A stretch of DNA of 64,000 bases from JAJEBT01 sp965221485 (GTDB taxonomy: Bacteria > Pseudomonadota > Alphaproteobacteria > MPNO01 > UBA830): the NCBI GenBank assembly GCA_965221485.1, contig OZ244893.1, forward strand, positions 3,968,001 to 4,032,000, in the 5' to 3' direction. Shown here one piece after another: positions 1 to 8,749 of the stretch (the first letter of the stretch is position 1; each line of letters begins with the position of its first letter). A model generated the notes under the pieces. It made no database searches and was not told where the DNA came from. It was given only the letters and a program-made list of their open reading frames with translations. The translations under genes were made by a program, and so were the position numbers.

Positions 1-297
1 CCGGTCGGACCGCTCCATCTTCACGCACAGGTGGTGGTTGTCTTCTGCCGTAAGGAGGGGCCAGCTATCCTTGGTCTCACCGGAGATGGTTGTAGAGACT
101 GACACCGGACGGTCGTGAATGGCCCGTTCGGCCCGGCTGCCTGCATTCGTCTGATCCGTTGTTCGTGCAGAAGGCTGGCAAAAGGCTGACACCGGGTGCA
201 GGGGCCTCAAAATGTCTTGGACTCGATACGGAAAAGCTAATCTAATGGGCGGCGAAGCAGCACCCTGAGTGCGCATGAGAGCCAAAAGGAGGACAAT
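1..297. other. Leader region upstream of ABC operon, no clear gene
   Basis: No recognisable gene. A reading frame open at the left edge stops near base 102 and could be the tail of an upstream gene, but its 34 residues are not recognisable. The last 15 bases carry a strong Shine-Dalgarno (aaaaggagg) for the next gene. The operon promoter presumably lies here; only weak -35/-10 look-alikes (TTGGAC at 217-222) are seen. Confidence 0.4.
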
Positions 298-1764
298 ATG
301 AGGAGCAAACGACTTGGAATTGTGACCCCTGCTCTGGCAGGTGCGGCTGTATTCTCACTTGCAAGTGTCACCACACTTGCGGCGGATTACGGCCCGGTCG
401 CCCAGAGAGCCATTGACGGCGCCAAGGCCTATGTCGCTCAGAACAACCTCAAGGATGCCAAGCTCGATATCCTGCTGAACTCGTTGTATCGCAACGCCAT
501 GCCCGACTTTGCGGCAGAATGGAAACAGCTGACAGGCGTCACGATCAATTCCGAACCTCTTGGTTACACCGACATTCCCAGCAAGGTTATGGGTGAAGCT
601 GTCGCCAAGACGGGGGCTTTCGACATATTCAACGATTTTCCCTACACCCAGCCCGATGCAGCCAGCGCCGGCGTGCTGAAGGCGCTGGACGACTATGCTG
701 CCAAGTACAAGCCTGATTTCTCGGGCATTGCGGAAGCCTTTGTTGCCCAGCAGTACTATAACGGCAAGCAGTACAGCTTTGTCCTTGATGGCGATCACAT
801 CATTCTCGTTCTCAGGAAGGATATCGTTGAAAATCCCGCGGCACGTGCGGAGTTCAAGGCTGCCACAGGCAAGGATCTGGGTTGCCCCGCAACGATGGCT
901 GACTGGGAAGAGCAGGCCAGGTTTTTCCACACGAAAGCGGGACAGAAGCGCTTCGGAATCATGTTTGAAAAGCCTCTGTATGGTGCGATGGGATATCGGT
1001 CCATCAATTTTTCCCATCGGCATTTTCCGGCCTATTTCGGAGGATTGCTGTTTGACAAGGACATGAAGCCCCAAATCAACACCCCTCAGGGGATCAAGGC
1101 GATCCAGGGTTTCGCATCGGTCGTCCAGTACATGCCGGAGGATATCCAGGGTTGGGGGACTCCGCAGATCTATCCGTTCTGGGGCAGTGGGCAGGCCTAT
1201 TCCGTCATGTCCTTCCCTTCGATTTTCGGATACGGAAACGCCAATCCCAAGAGTGTGGTGAAGGGTTTGCAGCTGCCGTGTGTCATCCCGGCTGCGGATA
1301 CCACGGGCGTACGCCGGGCAGCGGAAGCCGCGGGCACGAGTTACATGGTGAATTCCTATTCCGATCATCCTGAACTCGCATATCTGTTCATCCAGTGGCT
1401 GACAAGTCCATCGGTCGGCAACCGTGCGATTGCCCATCCCAAGGGCTTCTGGGATCCGTTCCGAACCCAGAATCTGGGGGTGCCGGGGATCATCAAGAAG
1501 TTTTCCAACGAGTTTCTGGAAACGACGATGAAGAACGCGGAATACACAACCTCGCTGCTGTATATCGAGGGTCATTACGAATACATGAAGATTCTCGACA
1601 ACAATCTTGCTGACGTGATGAACAAGAACATCAGTGCGGAGCGAGCGGCCGAGAAGATCGAAAGTGGCTGGAACGATGTGACCGACGATATTGGTCGCGA
1701 CAACCAGATCCCGGTCTGGCGCAAGGGGGTTGAAGCAGGCCTCTACGTGGACAGGTTCAAGTGA
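298..1764 (+). CDS. ABC transporter extracellular solute-binding protein (family 1)
   Basis: Periplasmic binding protein that should capture a sugar or polyol and hand it to the permeases encoded just downstream. The 488-residue product starts with a basic N-terminus and hydrophobic core ending in an Ala-rich cleavage site near residues 28-29, a typical Sec signal peptide. The rest has the Trp/Tyr-rich look of MalE/UgpB-type proteins. The start is fixed by an excellent AAGGAGG Shine-Dalgarno 5-7 bases upstream. It is the first gene of a four-gene operon (binding protein, two permeases, ATPase). The length is slightly above the 420-450 residues usual for the family. The ligand cannot be read from sequence. 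Confidence 0.9.
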   Translation: MRSKRLGIVTPALAGAAVFSLASVTTLAADYGPVAQRAIDGAKAYVAQNNLKDAKLDILLNSLYRNAMPDFAAEWKQLTGVTINSEPLGYTDIPSKVMGEAVAKTGAFDIFNDFPYTQPDAASAGVLKALDDYAAKYKPDFSGIAEAFVAQQYYNGKQYSFVLDGDHIILVLRKDIVENPAARAEFKAATGKDLGCPATMADWEEQARFFHTKAGQKRFGIMFEKPLYGAMGYRSINFSHRHFPAYFGGLLFDKDMKPQINTPQGIKAIQGFASVVQYMPEDIQGWGTPQIYPFWGSGQAYSVMSFPSIFGYGNANPKSVVKGLQLPCVIPAADTTGVRRAAEAAGTSYMVNSYSDHPELAYLFIQWLTSPSVGNRAIAHPKGFWDPFRTQNLGVPGIIKKFSNEFLETTMKNAEYTTSLLYIEGHYEYMKILDNNLADVMNKNISAERAAEKIESGWNDVTDDIGRDNQIPVWRKGVEAGLYVDRFK

Positions 1765-1868
1765 CAGACGTCCGCGCCGGCGCCATGTGCGGATGTCGGC
1801 GCGGACAGACCTTCTTTCGAGGGCAGGGAAGTCATTGAGTTTCCCTGCGCCGAAAGGCGCTTTCAGTC

Positions 1869-2828
1869 ATGGCTGAGATGACGGGCAATCGACCGGGGCC
1901 GATGATGCGCCTCGCAGTCTGGATGTCGCGGGAACGCGTTTTTCGCTGGATTCCGTTCGTCCTTGTGGAGGCGACGTTCGTCCTCGTCATCATTATCCCC
2001 TTCCTCCTCACCATATACATCAGCTTCTTGCGGTGGCGTGCCAATCGCCCCTATGAACAGGCTTATCTCTCCGGTTTCCGCAACTATGAAGCGGTCCTAA
2101 CCGACATCGGGTTCTGGGAGTCCCTGGGGCGCACATTCTATTTCGCAGGATGCGCTGTCATTCTTGAACTGGTCATAGGGTTCGTGCTTGCGATGCTCGT
2201 TCACCGGGTAACGCGGGGGCGGAGACTTTACATCACGATTTTCCTGATCCCCATGATGGTTGTGCCGGTGGTGGCCGGTTACAACTTTTCAATGATTTAT
2301 CTGGATAGCGGCCCGCTCAACCAGTTGCTGGCACCGCTGCTTCAGATCTTCGAGATCAATCCCCGCATCCGATGGTTGTCGGATCCTGTCGCGGCCCAGT
2401 GGGCGATTATTCTGGCCGATGTCTGGCAATGGACCTCGCTCACGTTTCTCATTTTCCTGTCCGGGTTTGCGGCCTTGCCGCCGCAACTCATCAATGCGGC
2501 CCGGGTGATGGGAGCGAGTCCACGACAGATCTTTCTCTGGGTTGAGTTGCCCTTGCTCAAACCCGCCATCGTGATTGCCATTGTGATCCGGTCGATGGAA
2601 GCCCTGAAGCTGTTTGATCCGGTCGTGCTGCTGACGTTTGGCGGGCCGGGCACGTCAACCCAGACCGTGGCCTATTACCTTTGGGAGCAGGTCTGGCAGT
2701 TCAACAAGTTCAGCTTCGGAGCTGCTGCATCCATGCTGCTCCTGATCCTGTTTTCGGTGCTGATTTTCTTTGGCATCTGGCTCCTGATCCGGCAGCGTGA
2801 TCCGGTCAGGCAGGGGAGTTCAGAATGA
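1869..2828 (+). CDS. ABC sugar-type transporter permease (MalF/UgpA family)
   Basis: Inner-membrane permease of the binding-protein-dependent importer. The 319 residues contain about six hydrophobic segments, and the cytoplasmic EAA loop is visible around residues 210-230 (NAARVMGASPRQIF, followed by the E..LP.L.P pattern) where the ATPase docks. It follows the binding-protein gene after about 100 bases and its stop overlaps the start of the next permease by four bases (ATGA), indicating translational coupling. It would pair with the second permease as a heterodimer. Confidence 0.9.
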   Translation: MAEMTGNRPGPMMRLAVWMSRERVFRWIPFVLVEATFVLVIIIPFLLTIYISFLRWRANRPYEQAYLSGFRNYEAVLTDIGFWESLGRTFYFAGCAVILELVIGFVLAMLVHRVTRGRRLYITIFLIPMMVVPVVAGYNFSMIYLDSGPLNQLLAPLLQIFEINPRIRWLSDPVAAQWAIILADVWQWTSLTFLIFLSGFAALPPQLINAARVMGASPRQIFLWVELPLLKPAIVIAIVIRSMEALKLFDPVVLLTFGGPGTSTQTVAYYLWEQVWQFNKFSFGAAASMLLLILFSVLIFFGIWLLIRQRDPVRQGSSE

Positions 2829-3781
2829 CCATGGACGCGCCCTCGAAAGGCCCCGTGAAGGACAACCGCCGCCGACGGGAAAACCGGAAAGCGGTCATCC
2901 GTCATGGCATTCTGATTGCCTGGGCACTGATCATCATGTTTCCGATCTACTGGATGGTGCAGACATCATTCAAGGACTCGGGAGAATGGGTAACCTGGCC
3001 GCCCCACTGGGTTCCCCACGATCCGACCCTCCGCAATTACGGTCAGATTTTTGCGTTTGACGTTTCTGAGGCCGGCGTTGCACGAGAAGCGACCGAGCAG
3101 CCATTCAACATCTGGGGCTCCCTTCTCGATTCAATCCTGATTTGCACGATTTCCGCGCTGATTGCGCTGGTGATGGGCGCCTTTCTTGCTTATGCGATTT
3201 CCCGCTTCAATGTCGGGGGGCGCCAGTTTCGTCATATGGTCCTGACGATCCGTATGATCCCGCCGATCGTAATCGCCATTCCACTGCTCATGTATTACGC
3301 GATCATGGTCCCACTTGCGACCGAAACGGTCCTGGGGGCGCGCATAAGCCTCTTTGATACCCGTACCGGTATGAGCCTTCTCTATATTTCCATTACCCTG
3401 CCCTTCGTAATTTGGATGATGCTGAGTTTTATCGATGAAGTCCCCTATACCCTCGAGCATGCAGCGAGAATCATGGGGGCGGGGCGCCTTTACACCTTGT
3501 GGCGGGTGGTGCTTCCGCTTGTTGCTTCGGGCATGGTTGTCACCTTTCTGTTTGTATTCATATTGAACTGGGCGGAATTCCTGCTGGCGCTCACGCTGAC
3601 ACACCCGGACGTCACAACCTTGCCGGTCCTTCTCAACAAGTTCCAGAGCGCGTCGGAAGGCCGACTTTACGGCCCGCAAGCGGCCATCGGCACCGTCATC
3701 ACCATTCCTGTCGTGATCATGGGAGTTCTGATCCAGAAGCATTTGATCCGGGGATTCAGTTTCGGCACGATCAGGAAGTAA
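2825..3781 (+). CDS. ABC sugar-type transporter permease (MalG/UgpE family)
   Basis: Second transmembrane subunit of the importer, 318 residues. A basic cytoplasmic N-terminus precedes the first membrane segment, which carries the PIYWMVQTSFK signature common in MalG-like proteins. The EAA loop is present late in the protein (EHAARIMGAGRLYTLWRVVLP). A charged stretch of about 20 residues between the first and second membrane segments matches the periplasmic loop of this family. The ATGA overlap with the preceding permease and the 20-base gap to the ATPase gene support one transcript. Confidence 0.9.
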   Translation: MTMDAPSKGPVKDNRRRRENRKAVIRHGILIAWALIIMFPIYWMVQTSFKDSGEWVTWPPHWVPHDPTLRNYGQIFAFDVSEAGVAREATEQPFNIWGSLLDSILICTISALIALVMGAFLAYAISRFNVGGRQFRHMVLTIRMIPPIVIAIPLLMYYAIMVPLATETVLGARISLFDTRTGMSLLYISITLPFVIWMMLSFIDEVPYTLEHAARIMGAGRLYTLWRVVLPLVASGMVVTFLFVFILNWAEFLLALTLTHPDVTTLPVLLNKFQSASEGRLYGPQAAIGTVITIPVVIMGVLIQKHLIRGFSFGTIRK

Positions 3782-3801
3782 CGGCGTCAGGAGGCAACCG
3801 G

Positions 3802-4872
3802 GTGGCGAGCATAAGACTGACGAATGTGGTGAAGGAGTTTGGCAGCTTCGTTGCCGTGAAGGGCGTTAATCTGGATATCGAGGACGGCGAATTCCTGATC
3901 CTCGTCGGGCCCTCCGGTTGCGGCAAGACGACGACCCTCAACATGATTTCGGGACTCGAGACCCCGACCAGTGGCGAAATTGCCATCGGGGAGCGCGTCG
4001 TTACAGATGTCGAACCGGGCGATCGCGGGCTTGGCATGGTGTTCCAGGATCTCGCACTGTTCCCCCATATGACTGTCTTTGAAAACATAGCCTTCGGGCT
4101 GCGGGTCAAGAAACGCCCCGAGGACGAAGTGATCAGGCGGGTGCGCGAGGCTGCGGAAGCCGTTCACATTACTCCGCTTCTCGACAAGCGTCCGGCGCAG
4201 TGTTCAGGTGGGGAATCCCAGCGCGTGGCGCTTGCACGAACCATTGTGAACAATCCATCCGTATTTCTGATGGATGAACCGTTATCGAGTCTTGATGCCA
4301 AACTGCGGGTTGACATGCGCACCGAGCTGAAGGGGTTGCACGAACGGCTCAAGGCGACCTTCATCTATGTGACCCATGATCAGGCAGAAGCCATGACCAT
4401 GGCGGACCGGATTGTTGTCATGAATGGCGGTCGGATCGAGCAGATTGGAACACCGCTCGACATATACAGGTCGCCGGCAACTCAGTTCGTGGCCGGCTTC
4501 TTCGGCATGCCGACCATGAACTTCATCGAGGGCGAGATCACGGCAGCTGAAGGGGCACCCTTGTTTGTTTCTGAAGATTTCAGTCTCGCCTTCCCTTCAG
4601 ACCTCACGGAGGCCGCGAGGAATCGTCCCGTGACGCTGGGAGTGCGATCGGAGCATGTGGTCACGACCAATGAGAAACGGACCGGAGTTGTTCGGCTGAT
4701 TGAACCGCTCGGCGATGCTACGCTGGTGTTTCTCGAATACGGGGCCGGGAGCCGGCTCGTGGTCCGGATCGATCCTGACCGGGTGGTTCGGCCCGGTGAT
4801 CACATGGGGATCGATTTTGATATCGCTCACTGTCACCTGTTTGACCGGGAGGATGGCCAGCGTCTCAACTGA
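3802..4872 (+). CDS. ABC transporter ATP-binding protein (MalK/UgpC family)
   Basis: ATPase that energises the importer at the cytoplasmic face. The GTG start was chosen because a GTCAGGAGG ribosome site lies 4-8 bases upstream and the protein then begins exactly where MalK-type ATPases do. Visible motifs are Walker A (GPSGCGKTT), Q-loop region (GMVFQDLALFPHM), Walker B (VFLMDEPLSSLD) and the switch His (YVTHDQAEAMTMADR), followed by a C-terminal TOBE/OB region of about 120 residues as in CUT1 importers. The ABC signature reads CSGGES instead of the usual LSGGQ. Length of 356 residues is normal for UgpC/MalK. Confidence 0.92.
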   Translation: MASIRLTNVVKEFGSFVAVKGVNLDIEDGEFLILVGPSGCGKTTTLNMISGLETPTSGEIAIGERVVTDVEPGDRGLGMVFQDLALFPHMTVFENIAFGLRVKKRPEDEVIRRVREAAEAVHITPLLDKRPAQCSGGESQRVALARTIVNNPSVFLMDEPLSSLDAKLRVDMRTELKGLHERLKATFIYVTHDQAEAMTMADRIVVMNGGRIEQIGTPLDIYRSPATQFVAGFFGMPTMNFIEGEITAAEGAPLFVSEDFSLAFPSDLTEAARNRPVTLGVRSEHVVTTNEKRTGVVRLIEPLGDATLVFLEYGAGSRLVVRIDPDRVVRPGDHMGIDFDIAHCHLFDREDGQRLN

Positions 4873-4917
4873 GACGGGTGCGGCAATTGCGTTGCCCCTG
4901 GTCTTCCGTGCTGTCCG

Positions 4918-5838
4918 TCACGGTTGCGTTTCGGGAGGCGGGAAGGGCCCCGCGCGTCCCACCATCGACGGTACAGCGTGACCCAGCTGCGTACCGATCC
5001 ATTGTCCGGCCTCGATCAGGGCCTCGAGATCGATGCCCGTCCGGAAACCCATGCGATGCAGCATGTAGACAAGATCCTCGGATGGGACGTTTCCGGTGGC
5101 CCGGGGCGCAAAAGGGCAGCCGCCGATACCGCCTGCTGACGCATCCAGGGTCCGTACACCCGCCTTGACGGCTGCGTAGCAGTTGGCAAGTCCGGTATTG
5201 CGGGTGTTGTGAAAATGTGCGCGAAAGCGGGTTGACGGTGCACTCTCCATCGCGGCTCCGAACAGGTCCTCGACCTGACTTGGGACGGCGCAGCCGATCG
5301 TGTCCGCAAGGGCTATTTCGTCCGAATAAAGCTCGCTGCAACGTTGCACGAGGCCGATCACGCGTTGGGCGGGCACTTCGCCCTGGAACGGGCAGCCGAA
5401 GGCTGTCGAGATGGTGACAGAGCTGCGAACACCCTCGCTTGCGGCCACATGCGTGATATCCTCATAGATGTCCAGGGCCTGTTCTATTGTGGTGCCTTGA
5501 TTTTTCTGGCTGAAGGTATCGGATGCGACGAGCGCATAATTGATCTCACGACATCCCGCTTCAAGCGCCCGGTCCAGGCCGCGGCGATTGAGAACGAGGC
5601 CGATATAGGTATTTCCATCATCGTCGGGCAGGTATTCCATGACCTTTTCGGCGTCGGCCATCTGGGGCACGCGTTTCGGATTGACGAAACTTGCCGCTTC
5701 GAGGCGGCGGATACCAGCTTCAACAAGTTTCCGGATAAAGGAAACGCGAGTCTCGACATCCAGAATCGTCGGTTCGTTCTGCAGGCCGTCTCGTGGACCT
5801 ACGTCAATGACTTCAACCGCCTGTTCAGGGAGAGGCAT
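4918..5838 (-). CDS. mvaB: Hydroxymethylglutaryl-CoA lyase
   Basis: Cleaves 3-hydroxy-3-methylglutaryl-CoA to acetoacetate and acetyl-CoA, the last step of leucine degradation; some relatives act on similar acyl-CoAs. The 306-residue TIM-barrel protein has the family opening GPRDGLQNE (catalytic Arg near residue 16), the metal-binding HFHNTRNTG segment (His208, His210) and the GGIGGCPFAP loop with the catalytic Cys241. It converges on the ABC operon with a 45-base gap and is divergent from the CoA-transferase gene across an 860-base spacer. No other leucine-degradation genes are nearby, so the physiological substrate is uncertain. Confidence 0.88.
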   Translation of the reverse strand: MPLPEQAVEVIDVGPRDGLQNEPTILDVETRVSFIRKLVEAGIRRLEAASFVNPKRVPQMADAEKVMEYLPDDDGNTYIGLVLNRRGLDRALEAGCREINYALVASDTFSQKNQGTTIEQALDIYEDITHVAASEGVRSSVTISTAFGCPFQGEVPAQRVIGLVQRCSELYSDEIALADTIGCAVPSQVEDLFGAAMESAPSTRFRAHFHNTRNTGLANCYAAVKAGVRTLDASAGGIGGCPFAPRATGNVPSEDLVYMLHRMGFRTGIDLEALIEAGQWIGTQLGHAVPSMVGRAGPFPPPETQP

Positions 5839-6699
5839 GGTGTTCCCGTGTCGTCCATCGCAGTTGATCTCTCTTCAAACTCTACACATCTGCGGGAACA
5901 TTTTCGATGCCTGATGTGTGAAATCATCTGGCCGGTATGGCGCGGATCGGCGGCCCCGTTCGAGTTGCGACATCCAGAGCTTGCAGGCAGGCGGGGTCGA
6001 ACGTCGAGATTCTGTCGGGTTCCCGGAAAGCCGGTGACCCGGGCTCTCCCTGGAGGAGACTGTGAGCGCTGCATCGCGGCGGGGATCCGGCCACCCGGAA
6101 TTTTTCCGGGCATTCCTTGCGCAGCAGTCCCGTGGCACAAATCGGGCGAGATCTGATTGCAGGGGAACGCCATGTGACCTGTCGCGGATCGCGTGGAGGG
6201 CTTTCCGGGGCCATGCGGCAAGGTGCCGATCGGCCGTTGACGAGGGATCAACCCCGTGATCAAGGATCGCAATTGAAGTTGCGCAGTTGCCGAGTGAGGC
6301 AAGGTTACGCTGCCGGGTCAGTGCCAGGCAGTGATTCTCGCCGTTTCTGCAGTCGCGGACATTGTCGACCCGGTTCCCGATGGTGCCGTGCTTGCGCAAC
6401 CGTTCACCGGTGTCCACCGGGCCAGCACCTGTCGGTGAGGTCGTCCTGGATGATCGGTTGGCCGTCCGTCACTGTGGCAAGGACTCCATTGGCTGGGCAG
6501 AACCGCAGCCTTCGGCCAGACTTCCGCGCCCTTGCACAAACATCAACCTGCGCTGTCGCGCCCATTTCTGACCAGGTGGCCGACTTTGCGGGATAGCCGG
6601 AGGGCCGCAAGAGATGATCCACGACAAAGGATCGGCCTTCCTTGACTTTCGTCAGCAGACCCGAAACATGATCGGTGACATTTCCTTGAAGGACAGACC
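5839..6699. other. Long spacer without a convincing gene
   Basis: This 860-base stretch separates divergent genes. Short open frames exist on both strands but have no recognisable domain, no ribosome site and biased, Arg/Ser/Pro-rich translations. One minus-strand frame (about 6404-6709) ends with an ATVTDGQPIIQDDLTD stretch that faintly resembles the C-terminus of amidohydrolases, so a decayed gene is possible. Promoters for both flanking genes must lie here. Confidence 0.4.
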
Positions 6700-7917
6700 G
6701 TGATGCCATCCGCCTCCGGACCTCGCGAAGGGCCGTTATCCAATATTCGCGTCATCGAAATGGGGACGATGATCGCCGGTCCGTTCTGCGGACAATTGCT
6801 GGCCGACCACGGAGCCGAGGTCATAAAGCTGGAGCAGCCCGGGGTCGGCGATCCCATGCGCCAATGGGGAAAGGAAAAACCCCACGGCAAGGCGCTTTAC
6901 TGGTCCATACTGGCGAGGAACAAGTTGTCTGCGACTGTGAATGCCCGAGAAGCCGAAGGACAGGAACTGGTGCGTTCGCTGGTTGCGAATGCCGATATGC
7001 TGCTGGAAAACTTCCGACCCGGAACCATGGAACGATGGGGCCTCGGTTATGACAGACTGTCGGAGATTAATCCGCGGCTGATCATGATCCGCGTTTCGGG
7101 TTTTGGACAGTCGGGTCCCTTTGCCGGACGGGCCGGGTACGGTGCCATCGGCGAGGCCATGGGCGGGCTGCGCTATACCACGGGGGATCCGACCATGCCG
7201 CCAAGTCGAACCGGCATTTCGATCGGGGACAGTCTGGCCGCCATTCATGCATGCCTTGGAGCAATGATGGCCATGCATCAGGTTCACCTCACCGGCCGCG
7301 GCCAGGTCGTCGATGCGTCAATCTACGAATCGGTTCTGAACATGATGGAGAGTACCATCATTGATTACGACGTTGCTGGCTACATCCGGGAAAGAACCGG
7401 ATCCTTTTTGCCGCAGATTGCGCCCTCTAATGTCTATCCGACCCGGGACGGTACCTGGATGGTTATCGGTGCCAATCAGGATTCGGTCTGGAAGCGCATG
7501 GCCAAGGCGATGGAGAGACCCGGGCTGGGAACAGATCCCAGATACGCGACCCATACGGCACGTGGTGTCAATCAGGCTGAACTGGACGAAGAGATAGCCG
7601 CCTGGACTCGGACGCTCGAAACCGGGGAGCTGGAGCGTCGGTTGAATGAACACGGAATACCCAACGGCAAGATTTACCGGGCTCCGGAGATGCTGGCCGA
7701 CGAGCATTTCGGTGCACGCGAAAGCATTGTCAGGATTGCGCATCCGGAAATGGGTGATGTTGCGATGCAGAATGTCACCCCCCGGCTGTCGCGGACGGCC
7801 GGCTCGATCCGGCATGTTGGCCCCGACCTGGGCGAGCACAATGATCTCGTCTGGGGAGATTTGGCGGGCAAGTCTCCCGAAGACCGAAAGGCCCTCGCAG
7901 CGCGGGGAATTATCTGA
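6700..7917 (+). CDS. CaiB/BaiF family III CoA-transferase
   Basis: Family III CoA-transferases move CoA between acyl-CoA and a free carboxylic acid. The 405-residue protein shows the N-terminal Rossmann part (IEMGTMIAGPFCGQLLADHG, EVIKLEQPG), the NFRPG segment and the catalytic aspartate in GISIGDSLAA (Asp177), then the GRGQVVDASIYES region. Two start codons are adjacent (GTG then ATG three bases later); an AAGGA ribosome site serves either. It stands alone on the plus strand, divergent from HMG-CoA lyase, which suggests that both handle CoA-activated acids, but this is inference. Substrate is not predictable. Confidence 0.88.
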   Translation: MMPSASGPREGPLSNIRVIEMGTMIAGPFCGQLLADHGAEVIKLEQPGVGDPMRQWGKEKPHGKALYWSILARNKLSATVNAREAEGQELVRSLVANADMLLENFRPGTMERWGLGYDRLSEINPRLIMIRVSGFGQSGPFAGRAGYGAIGEAMGGLRYTTGDPTMPPSRTGISIGDSLAAIHACLGAMMAMHQVHLTGRGQVVDASIYESVLNMMESTIIDYDVAGYIRERTGSFLPQIAPSNVYPTRDGTWMVIGANQDSVWKRMAKAMERPGLGTDPRYATHTARGVNQAELDEEIAAWTRTLETGELERRLNEHGIPNGKIYRAPEMLADEHFGARESIVRIAHPEMGDVAMQNVTPRLSRTAGSIRHVGPDLGEHNDLVWGDLAGKSPEDRKALAARGII

Positions 7918-8052
7918 CGTGCGACCCGTCCCCCGCCTGCATCGGGTAACGGCCCGGAGCAATGCCGAAGCCGTGGTGCCGGTTCATTGATGTGATCGCG
8001 AACCCGCGTTCCCGAGAGAGGCCTTGAAGCGGCAACGGGCCGTTCCCTGCGG

Positions 8053-8688
8053 TCAGTGAAGGCCGATGTCGATCACATTTTTTCGGAATGCAGGGCGGGA
8101 AGCGATGGAATGATACCAACGCTCCAGGTTCGGATAATCCTCCCGGCTGATATCCAGATTGAACCAACGATGCGTAAACGGCGCAGCGGGTATGTCACCG
8201 AAGCCGAACGCGTCACCCGAAAGATACGGGTGGCTGGAAAGCCAGCTGTCGAGGACGGCGTTGGCCTGTGACCAGGAGTCGCGGGCATTGGCGATACGCT
8301 CAAGGTCTCGCTTTTCTTCGGGGGTTCTAATCAGTCCTTGAAAGACCGGCACATGACGTCCGGCCAATGTGGACAGGACCCAGTCCATCCATCGATTTGC
8401 GCTGGCCCGGATCTGCAGATCGTCAGGCCAGAGCGTCGTTCGGGTTCCATGTTTCTCCATGAGATAGCGAAGAATGGAGTTGGATTCCCAGAGAACAAAC
8501 CCGTTATCGTCGATGGTAGGCACAACACCGTTGGGATTGAGGGCCAGATATTCGGGTTGATCGTTCCCGCCGAAGGGGCCTCCGATGTCCGTACGGTCAA
8601 ACGGAAGTCCCAGCTCGTCGCACAGCCAGACGACTTTCTGAACATTGGAGGAGGTCGCGCGGCCCAGTATTTTCAGCATCAGTGTCAA
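8053..8688 (-). CDS. Glutathione S-transferase family protein
   Basis: The 211-residue protein has the two-domain GST layout: an N-terminal thioredoxin-like half with a Ser-rich catalytic site (ATSSNVQKV, residues 11-19), the conserved cis-Pro/ESNSILRYL glutathione-binding segment near residues 60-75, and an all-helical C-terminal half with a GDAFGFGDIPAAP motif typical of the helix-6 N-capping box. It would conjugate or isomerise electrophiles using glutathione. It lies 61 bases downstream of the rlmI-like gene on the same strand and may be the last gene of that unit. Confidence 0.85.
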   Translation of the reverse strand: MTLMLKILGRATSSNVQKVVWLCDELGLPFDRTDIGGPFGGNDQPEYLALNPNGVVPTIDDNGFVLWESNSILRYLMEKHGTRTTLWPDDLQIRASANRWMDWVLSTLAGRHVPVFQGLIRTPEEKRDLERIANARDSWSQANAVLDSWLSSHPYLSGDAFGFGDIPAAPFTHRWFNLDISREDYPNLERWYHSIASRPAFRKNVIDIGLH

Positions 8689-8749
8689 CTCCCTTGTGGC
8701 GTTTTCAGCATATGTTTGTGCTTCTCGATAGCGCGGTTTGACGCCTCAC

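Noticed and set aside
355..1575. Long minus-strand frame of 406 codons antisense to the solute-binding protein
   Set aside because: It is the antisense shadow of a clear signal-peptide protein, has no ribosome site and its translation has no recognisable family.
3499..3801. 100 extra codons upstream of the ABC ATPase
   Set aside because: They overlap the permease gene in another frame and are Gly/His-rich; the GTG with AGGAGG gives the normal ATPase length.
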